Shown: positions 58,308 through 64,000 of the stretch, piece by piece
Layout of the letters: each line of letters opens with the position of its first letter
How positions within the stretch are numbered: the stretch's first letter is position 1
Assembly: GCA_023397655.1 (NCBI GenBank)
Contig: JAEWTW010000026.1
Coordinates: forward strand, 124,001 to 188,000
From: Bacillota bacterium
GTDB taxonomy: Bacteria; Bacillota; Clostridia; Christensenellales; SZUA-584
Length of the DNA stretch: 64,000 bases
Reading direction: 5' to 3'
Notes under the pieces: generated by a model
Databases searched by the model: none
What the model was told of the DNA's origin: nothing
Seen by the model: the letters and a program-made list of their open reading frames with translations, nothing else
Made by a program: the position numbers and the translations under genes

Positions 58308-60005
58308 ATGAACAACGGTTATGTGACGATTGACAGCGTGCCCGTCGAGATAAACGGCGAAAAGAACCTGCTGGAGCTTATCCGCCGGGCGGGCATCAAG
58401 CTGCCCACCTTCTGCTACCATTCCGAGCTGTCCATCTACGGCGCGTGCCGTATGTGCATGGTGGAAAACGAATGGGGCGGGCTGGATGCCGCGTGCTCCA
58501 CACCGCCCAAAGCGGGCATGAAGATACGCACCAACACAGAACGTCTGCGCAAATACCGCCGCATGATACTCGAGCTGCTGCTGGCCAACCACTGCCGCGA
58601 CTGCACACTGTGCAGCAACAACGGCCGGTGCAAGCTGCAGGACCTCGCAATGCGGTTCAACATCACCGATGTGCGGTTTCCCAACACCGCAGCCGAGCCC
58701 AAAATCGACGATTCGTCGCTGTGCATCACGCGGGACGCCCACAAGTGCATACTCTGCGGCGACTGTGTGCGCATGTGCAACGAGGTGCAGAAGGTGGGCG
58801 CAATTGACTTCGCGCATCGCGGCGCCAAGATGACCATCAGCGCCGCCTTCGACCGGCCAATCGCCGAATCGCCTTGTGTGGGCTGCGGCCAGTGCGCGGC
58901 AGTGTGCCCCACCGGTGCCATCGTGGTCAAGATCGATTCCGCACCCGTGCTGCGCGCATTGTCGGACGATAACGTGAAGGTGACGGTGCAGATTGCCCCG
59001 GCGGTCCGCGCGGCGGTCAGCCGCGAACTGGGTGATCCTTCCGACGATCAGGCGATGGGCAAAATCGTCGCGGCGATGAAACGCATGGGCTTCGATGAGG
59101 TATATGACACCGCCACCGCTGCGGACCTCACCGTGCTGGAGGAAGCGGGTGAGCTGCTCCGCCGCTTGGACGAAGACACCGGCGGCATGCCGTTGTTTAC
59201 CTCCTGCTGCCCCGCGTGGGTGCAGTACTGCGAAAAGAACTACCCGGAGCTGCTGCCGCACGTGTCCACTTGCCGCTCGCCCATGCAGATGTTCGCTTCG
59301 GTCATCAAAGCGCAGAGCGCATCTTCTTCATGCCGCAAGCATGTGCACGTGGCGATCATGCCCTGCACCGCCAAAAAGTTTGAAGCAGCCCGGCCGGAGT
59401 TCATGTTCGAGGGCGGCCCGGCAGTGGACTATGTCGTCTCCACGCAGGGCCTCATCCGCATCATCAAGGAGTCGGGCATCGTGTTTGGTGAGCTGGAGCC
59501 CGAGGCGGTGGATATGCCTTTTGGCACCATGACGGGCGCAGGCGTGATCTTCGGCGTCACGGGCGGCGTCACGGAAGCGGTGCTGCGGCGCATCTCCTAC
59601 GACAAATCGTCCGCGTCACTCAAGGCGCTGTCTTTCACCGGCGTGCGCGGCATGCAGGGCGTGAAGACGGCCACGGTGACGGTAGGCGATCGCGAGCTCA
59701 AAATCGCCGTGGTCAGCGGCCTGGGCAACGCGGCGGCACTGATCGAGTCCATCAAGTCCGGCGAGCATTACGACTTTGTGGAGGTAATGGGGTGCCCGGG
59801 TGGTTGCGTAAGCGGCGCGGGCCAGCCCTTCGCGGATTGGTCCGAGAAGCAGACCCGCGGGCAGCGCCTGTACAGCGCCGACAAGCTGTGCAGCATCAAG
59901 CGCAGTGAGGAAAACCCGCTGATGATGTCGCTGTATGAGGGCGTTCTCAAAGGCCGCGTGCATGAACTGCTGCATGTGAACTATACGCAGGAGGTTGAGA
60001 AATGA
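58308..60005 (+). CDS. hydA: Bifurcating [FeFe]-hydrogenase catalytic subunit
   Basis: A 565-residue catalytic subunit. N-terminal [2Fe-2S] (CYHSELSIYGACRMC), a His-Cys cluster segment (HCRDCTLCSNNGRC), two [4Fe-4S] (CILCGDCVRMC, CVGCGQCAAVCP). H-cluster motifs are TSCCPAW (298-304), MPCTAKKFE (351-359) and MGCPGGC (494-500). All H-cluster Cys are present, so it should make or consume H2. It lacks the extra C-terminal [2Fe-2S] domain of some HydA. Group A3-type by gene context. Confidence 0.96.
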   Translation: MNNGYVTIDSVPVEINGEKNLLELIRRAGIKLPTFCYHSELSIYGACRMCMVENEWGGLDAACSTPPKAGMKIRTNTERLRKYRRMILELLLANHCRDCTLCSNNGRCKLQDLAMRFNITDVRFPNTAAEPKIDDSSLCITRDAHKCILCGDCVRMCNEVQKVGAIDFAHRGAKMTISAAFDRPIAESPCVGCGQCAAVCPTGAIVVKIDSAPVLRALSDDNVKVTVQIAPAVRAAVSRELGDPSDDQAMGKIVAAMKRMGFDEVYDTATAADLTVLEEAGELLRRLDEDTGGMPLFTSCCPAWVQYCEKNYPELLPHVSTCRSPMQMFASVIKAQSASSSCRKHVHVAIMPCTAKKFEAARPEFMFEGGPAVDYVVSTQGLIRIIKESGIVFGELEPEAVDMPFGTMTGAGVIFGVTGGVTEAVLRRISYDKSSASLKALSFTGVRGMQGVKTATVTVGDRELKIAVVSGLGNAAALIESIKSGEHYDFVEVMGCPGGCVSGAGQPFADWSEKQTRGQRLYSADKLCSIKRSEENPLMMSLYEGVLKGRVHELLHVNYTQEVEK

Positions 60006-60250
60006 TTGAGCTTCGCGTCTGCATCGGCAGCTCCTGCCACTTAAAAGGCTCGTACAACGTTATCCAGACTTTTCTACACTTTTTCGAAGAACATGACCTG
60101 CATGACAGGATCGACTTCAAGAGCACGTTTTGCATGAAGCGATGCGCCCATAGCGGCGTGGGTATATCTCTGAACGGTGAAGCGTACCACATCTCGCCGG
60201 ATAAAGCGATTGACTTTCTCAAGACAGAGGTATTGCCACTAGTCCGCTAG
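60002..60250 (+). CDS. Small thioredoxin-like [2Fe-2S] protein (paralogue)
   Basis: An 82-residue protein with CIGSSC near residue 7 and CMKRC near residue 44, clearly related to the protein at 52653-52904 (shared GSSCHLKGS). Its ATG overlaps hydA by four bases (ATGA), so it is translationally coupled and may be an accessory electron carrier of the HydABC complex. Confidence 0.85.
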   Translation: MIELRVCIGSSCHLKGSYNVIQTFLHFFEEHDLHDRIDFKSTFCMKRCAHSGVGISLNGEAYHISPDKAIDFLKTEVLPLVR

Positions 60251-60334
60251 TTGCGGATGGATGGCGGATGAGACAGACACCCTTGCATTGAACCTCTTTT
60301 GGCATACTGCTTCATTTGTCTCTCCCCGGATAAT

Positions 60335-60364
60335 AGTTAAGCGGCCACAAATGGCCGCTTAACT
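60335..60364. terminator. Bidirectional terminator-type hairpin between convergent genes
   Basis: AGTTAAGCGGCCA and TGGCCGCTTAACT form a perfect 13-bp stem with loop CAAA. It lies between the hyd operon end (60250) and the convergent lyxose-isomerase-like gene (stop 60446). Neither side has a long U-run, but the AT-rich stem base would suit termination in both directions. Confidence 0.65.
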
Positions 60365-60445
60365 CTATTCAGCAGGTAACCACTGTTAAGTGTACATCGA
60401 TATACTGAACTGCTATTTAATCTCAAGAAAAGGCAATATAATAAA

Positions 60446-61135
60446 TCACACTTTTAACAATTCCACGTATTCATTACAAAGCGGATAGATTGCCGCTTCA
60501 TCCTCTTCAATTTCGCCAAACCGCGGCAATACCGGATTGAACCTGTTGTCCACGTTATCGTCGTTAACCGAGGAAACTTCGCCAACCACCAGATCGCCTT
60601 TGCCCTCCAGCGCCCAGAAACTGTGATACATGAAAGGTGTCAGGCTGATACTGCAACCAACCGGTACTGTAACGACCTCACCCGCCTTCACGATATGCTT
60701 GATCCCGTCCATATAAACGGTAACATCGCTGTCGTAGTCGATGCTTTCATCCACTTTCGCGTTGTAAAGCTTCAGTGCCAGCACGCCGCCTGCACGGTTG
60801 ATGATATCCTCGGTTTTGCTGTAGTGGAAATGTGTCGGCAATCCCTGACCGTCTGCCAGCAGTATATATTTTTCGGCATACGGAACACCTATGCTTTTAT
60901 CCTTTTGGTCTCCATTCCGCACGGTAAACAGTACGCCGCCAATGCGCTGATAATCGTTAAGCCCGTAATCCGTCACGTCCCATCCCAGCATCGTCTTTTG
61001 GATCATATACGTCAGTTCCGCATTTTCGACCCAATCTGTACATTTCCAGTCCGCAAAAACCGGCAATGAGATATTGTTGTCCTTTAGTAGTTTCTTCGCC
61101 CACTCGATTGCGGCATTCACTTCAGACCTTTTCAT
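60446..61135 (-). CDS. D-lyxose/mannose isomerase-like cupin enzyme
   Basis: A 229-residue cupin with metal ligands in PTHFHYSKTEDI (two His and Glu, about residues 105-115) and a later His in FMYHSFW. Overall pattern and length match the D-lyxose ketol-isomerase family, which makes D-xylulose from D-lyxose (or fructose from mannose). It is the last gene of a set with two URO-D-family genes and a sugar ABC permease, indicating a catabolic role. Confidence 0.85.
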   Translation of the reverse strand: MKRSEVNAAIEWAKKLLKDNNISLPVFADWKCTDWVENAELTYMIQKTMLGWDVTDYGLNDYQRIGGVLFTVRNGDQKDKSIGVPYAEKYILLADGQGLPTHFHYSKTEDIINRAGGVLALKLYNAKVDESIDYDSDVTVYMDGIKHIVKAGEVVTVPVGCSISLTPFMYHSFWALEGKGDLVVGEVSSVNDDNVDNRFNPVLPRFGEIEEDEAAIYPLCNEYVELLKV

Positions 61136-61179
61136 TTTTTCTCTCCTGTTTATTGTCCATTATCAAATGCATGTTAATG

Positions 61180-62202
61180 TTACAGATTGGCCCACATTTC
61201 AAATACCGCAAATACATTCTCAGGGTTTGCGCCAGGCCCAAACTCACATTGCGCAATGACTCCCCCGTTATTCCACAAAGTATCTTTAACCAATCTGACA
61301 GCTTTTTGAACCTCCTGCCTGCTCCCGTTGGGCAAGATGCCCTGCCTGTCAATCTCACCCCAAAAAGTGATACTGCCTTTGAACTGCCGCAGTTTGTCCA
61401 GCCCCATACAAAAAATCTGTAAATTAACCGCATCTATCCCTATATCGATCAAGTGCGGGATAATATCCAGCGTAAACCCATCCGAGTGGAAAAAAATCTT
61501 CTTTCCATACTTCTTTGCAATATCAGTGTAGTCCCTGTACATTGGCTTTATCAGCTCGACCCAAAGCTTTGGGTTGATCAGCAGGCTCTTCTGCGTGCCC
61601 CAGTCATCCATAAAGAACAAACCGTCCACATCCGTCTGCGCCCAGGTCGTCAGCAATCTGCAATAAAAATCATGCATCCTTTCCATGAAGGCAAACATCT
61701 TTGGCGGCTTCAACGCCAAATCGACAAACAGATTCTCCGTCCCTCTGATAAACTGAAGCCTCTCAAAAGGTCTCGCAATATCGCTCTGCAGCACAAATTT
61801 GTCAGTAGCGGCACAGAACTCATTGACTCTCTCTTTATCGAGCGTCAAAAGCTCTTCGGGGATGTGAACACGGCTCACGTCATCCCAAAACTCATCATCC
61901 GCCGGAACAATCGGATTTTTGACTTCACCGACAATACCTTCGTGAATATTTGTGAATGTGCAGCCCCATTCATCCGTATATTCACCGACTGCATACCAAT
62001 CCCCCTGCATTTTGGGCGGCTCGGCATACCGCTTGAAATCCGTCGGCAATTCGACGATGTCATCCGCGTAGTCCCTGTGTATGGTGTCGATAACTCTCTG
62101 ATACCGTTTGTTCGCCCAAGGAAGCAGCCACATCTGCCTTGGTACCCGATCTTCAGCGTTATCGAACGCCAGCGTTTTATATACCAACTCTCTCGATGTC
62201 AT
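61180..62202 (-). CDS. Uroporphyrinogen decarboxylase-family protein (MtaA/CmuA-like)
   Basis: A 340-residue TIM-barrel protein of the URO-D superfamily: MWLLPWANKRYQ, VDGLFFMDDWGTQ, FHSDGFTLDIIPHLIDIGIDAVN and FGPGANPENV-like C-terminal motif. True HemE is unlikely because the N-terminal substrate Arg/Asp motifs are not apparent. The superfamily includes corrinoid-dependent methyltransferases; in sugar-catabolic clusters of gut Clostridia such genes occur without a defined function. It is encoded 30 bp after a paralogue. Confidence 0.75.
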   Translation of the reverse strand: MTSRELVYKTLAFDNAEDRVPRQMWLLPWANKRYQRVIDTIHRDYADDIVELPTDFKRYAEPPKMQGDWYAVGEYTDEWGCTFTNIHEGIVGEVKNPIVPADDEFWDDVSRVHIPEELLTLDKERVNEFCAATDKFVLQSDIARPFERLQFIRGTENLFVDLALKPPKMFAFMERMHDFYCRLLTTWAQTDVDGLFFMDDWGTQKSLLINPKLWVELIKPMYRDYTDIAKKYGKKIFFHSDGFTLDIIPHLIDIGIDAVNLQIFCMGLDKLRQFKGSITFWGEIDRQGILPNGSRQEVQKAVRLVKDTLWNNGGVIAQCEFGPGANPENVFAVFEMWANL

Positions 62203-62232
62203 TATATAATATCCCCGAACGGACGTTAGAGA

Positions 62233-63279
62233 TCAATACGCACCGTACTTTTTTCCTGCCTCGAACATGCGGTATATGTTCTCCATGCTGATGCCGTCGT
62301 GCAGAGAATGATCGGACGCGAGAATGTATCTGCCGCCGGGTTTCGCAATTTCAAGGCATTCCATGACCTCTCTCTCCACATCGTCGGGCGTGCCGTAAGG
62401 CAGGGTTGTCGAGGAGTCCACATTACCGCACAGCGTCACGCGATGACCATACTTCTCCTTGATCTGCTTCAGTGACATATTGGCTGTGCGCTGCATCGGA
62501 TGCAGTACCGTGATGCCGGTATCCACGATATCATCGAGATACTCATTGATGTTGCCGCACGAATGGAAGAACACTGGTGTTTCGCCGCATGCATCAACAA
62601 TACGTGCAAGCTCGGGCAAAACAAGCTGCTTGAACGTTGCCGGCGGCAAAAAGCACTGATTGCTGTCACCCAGATCTTCCGCCAGCGTGATCATGTCCAC
62701 CCCCGCTTCCTTCAGCGGTGCAATCATGCCGATGAAATAGTCCGTCGTCTCCTTCAGCAGAGCCTTGATGAAATCCGGTTCGGTCAGACAGTTGATCATC
62801 AGCTCTTCCGGCCCCATCAGCATCCATGCCTGGGTAAACGGCCCATTTCCGCCTGCAGAGACCGCGATCTCACCCTTGGCATATTTTACACCCTCTTTGA
62901 TGTTTTGAAAACGCCCATTATCAGAAGGATTAGGGAATTTGTACTTTTTAAAGCCTTCGTAGTCACTGAACGGGAAGGCTATGGGCGCATCCACAGGCCA
63001 CGACGCATCCTCCGTTTGATACGTTGTACCCCATTCATCGATGTACTGTGTGTCGCTCAGCCGCTTCACTTCATAACCCACTGGCACACTGACCGTACCA
63101 AATGCCAGATCGAGGTCCAGTTTCCGTGATGCATCGATTACTTCTATCAGGTCATATTCTTCAGCGCGCTTCCCCAACACGTGCTTGAAGATATCTCTTT
63201 GAAACAGGAAATCATATAACGGTACACGGTCCGGTATTTCTCCGCGAATCGTTTTTAAAATTCTTTCTCTTCCAGTCAT
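62233..63279 (-). CDS. Uroporphyrinogen decarboxylase-family protein (second copy)
   Basis: A 348-residue paralogue of the next gene: RVPLYDFLFQ, AGVDMITLAEDLGD, FFHSCGNINEYLDDIVDTGI and LCGNVDSSTTLPYGTPDDV. The HSCGN and CGNVD motifs include a Cys and His commonly used for zinc in methyltransferase members of the family, whereas the downstream copy has HSDG instead. GGAGG precedes the ATG. Function unknown; the sugar-transport neighbourhood suggests a substrate-specific step. Confidence 0.78.
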   Translation of the reverse strand: MTGRERILKTIRGEIPDRVPLYDFLFQRDIFKHVLGKRAEEYDLIEVIDASRKLDLDLAFGTVSVPVGYEVKRLSDTQYIDEWGTTYQTEDASWPVDAPIAFPFSDYEGFKKYKFPNPSDNGRFQNIKEGVKYAKGEIAVSAGGNGPFTQAWMLMGPEELMINCLTEPDFIKALLKETTDYFIGMIAPLKEAGVDMITLAEDLGDSNQCFLPPATFKQLVLPELARIVDACGETPVFFHSCGNINEYLDDIVDTGITVLHPMQRTANMSLKQIKEKYGHRVTLCGNVDSSTTLPYGTPDDVEREVMECLEIAKPGGRYILASDHSLHDGISMENIYRMFEAGKKYGAY

Positions 63280-63309
63280 AATTCCACTAACCTCCTTACC
63301 AATTACTTA

Positions 63310-64000
63310 CTAGGCCTTCTGCATATTTCTAACCTGTATCGTGTTGATCAATACAGCGACCAGAATTAATGCGCCGCGAACAACGTATTTCACATAGTCG
63401 TCGAATCGCAGCAGAGTCATGCCGTTGATGAGGATGCCCAGGAATATGATACCGATGAATGTGCCCCATACCTTGCCGATACCGCCGTTTAAGCTTGCGC
63501 CGCCGATGATGACCGAAGAAATAACATCCATTTCATACCCTTTGCCGAACGTCGATGAACCAGCCATAACCTGGGATGACATGATGATGGAGGCCAGCGC
63601 GGCCAGGAACTGTACCGATGTCAGCGTCATAACCTTAACCTTATTGACGTTGATGCCAGAAAGTCGCGCGGACTCCTGATTGCCGCCCACTGCATAGACC
63701 TCACGTCCGAAGCGCGTATAGTTCATAACGACGAACACCACGATGAACACGATAGCCAGCCACAATGCGGGTAGTGGTATGACGCCAAACAGCTGCCCTG
63801 CACCGATGTTGTTGTACCAGGTCGGGAATGTCGTCACCGGAAAGCCATTGGATATAATGGCTGATAGACCGTATAACACATTCAACATGGCCAAGGTGAT
63901 GATAAATGACGGCACGCCAAACTTGGTTCGGATTAGGCCGTTCAATACACCTACTGCAACACTGATTGCCAGTGTAATAACGATTGCTATCAGTACGCCG
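63310..64000 (-). CDS. Sugar ABC transporter permease, C-terminal part (runs off window)
   Basis: The frame stays open to the window edge, so only the C-terminal 229 or so codons are visible. RbsC-type motifs: VLNGLIRTKFGVPSFIITLAM, GREVYAVGGNQESARLSGI and VIIGGASLNGGIGKVWGT. It belongs to a second pentose/hexose importer whose ATPase and binding-protein genes should lie beyond 64000. The URO-D pair follows at 30 bp in the same direction. Confidence 0.9.
   Translation of the reverse strand, partial: GVLIAIVITLAISVAVGVLNGLIRTKFGVPSFIITLAMLNVLYGLSAIISNGFPVTTFPTWYNNIGAGQLFGVIPLPALWLAIVFIVVFVVMNYTRFGREVYAVGGNQESARLSGINVNKVKVMTLTSVQFLAALASIIMSSQVMAGSSTFGKGYEMDVISSVIIGGASLNGGIGKVWGTFIGIIFLGILINGMTLLRFDDYVKYVVRGALILVAVLINTIQVRNMQKA

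Noticed and set aside
61180..63279. Heme biosynthesis gene hemE
   Set aside because: Two paralogues with methyltransferase-like metal motifs lie in a sugar-uptake operon without other tetrapyrrole genes.

Overview
The window is a gene-dense, fairly GC-rich stretch from a strict anaerobe, most likely an uncultured or gut-type member of the Clostridia (Bacillota). The evidence is clostridial Shine-Dalgarno sites, lipoprotein-type sugar-binding proteins, YesN/LytS-type two-component genes, an EtfAB/Bcd pair, a trimeric [FeFe]-hydrogenase with a sensory hydrogenase, and oxygen-sensitive 4-hydroxybutyryl-CoA dehydratase. I see no rRNA, tRNA, CRISPR, transposase or phage gene. Genus-level assignment is not possible from reading alone.

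Layout. (1) 1-8249, minus strand: a YtfQ/YtfR/YtfT-like sugar ABC transporter, with a second YtfQ-like lipoprotein, a LytS/YesM-type kinase and a YesN-type regulator that together look like an extracellular sugar-sensing system. (2) 8667-20058, minus: a ten-gene operon for uptake and oxidation of a pentose, polyol or related sugar (ABC transporter, aldo/keto reductase, two Zn-dehydrogenases, an SDR, an FGGY kinase and an SMP-30 lactonase). It is divergent from a LacI regulator, a GlcG-like protein and a Gfo/Idh/MocA oxidoreductase (20594-23196, plus). Repeated CGTGAACA motifs lie between them. (3) 23362-24847, minus: a YhfC-type membrane protein and a small HTH regulator. (4) 25234-36328, minus: etfA, etfB, bcd, 4hbD, abfT, a small Cys protein, a NifU-like protein, abfD, two atypical response regulators and sucD. 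(5) 36536-49570, plus: cat1, a malate/lactate-type dehydrogenase, fumC, hdrB, hdrC, hdrA, flxD, flxC, flxB, flxA, frdB, frdA. (6) 49784-60250, plus: rex, a LysR gene, a second rex, a [2Fe-2S] protein, sensory hydrogenase hydS, a PP2C-type phosphatase, hydC, hydB, hydA and another [2Fe-2S] protein. (7) 60446-64000, minus: a D-lyxose isomerase-like cupin, two URO-D-family proteins and the end of another sugar ABC permease.

How it fits together. Blocks 4 and 5 read as one continuous fermentative route: (oxaloacetate) -> malate -> fumarate -> succinate -> succinyl-CoA -> succinate semialdehyde -> 4-hydroxybutyrate -> 4-hydroxybutyryl-CoA -> crotonyl-CoA -> butyryl-CoA. The most interesting part is the contiguous unit hdrBC-hdrA-flxDCBA-frdBA placed directly behind fumC. 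It suggests a soluble complex that takes electrons from NADH through Flx and HdrA and delivers them to a membrane-anchor-free fumarate reductase, probably with bifurcation to ferredoxin. With Bcd/EtfAB and HydABC, three potential flavin-based bifurcation modules sit within 35 kb. The FrdA carries Asn where the covalent-FAD His is expected.

Regulation seen in the DNA. A near-consensus Rex operator overlaps the -10 of the cat1 promoter. Two tandem TTGTTAA-N4-TTAACAA sites lie upstream of the response-regulator pair. Three copies of a different 20-bp palindrome, ATCGATAT-N4-ATATCGAT, sit next to the two rex genes. Three GTATAC motifs spaced exactly 20 bp apart precede abfD. Four copies of a modular multi-hairpin repeat lie between co-directional genes, and one of them is interrupted by an 85-bp inverted-repeat element.
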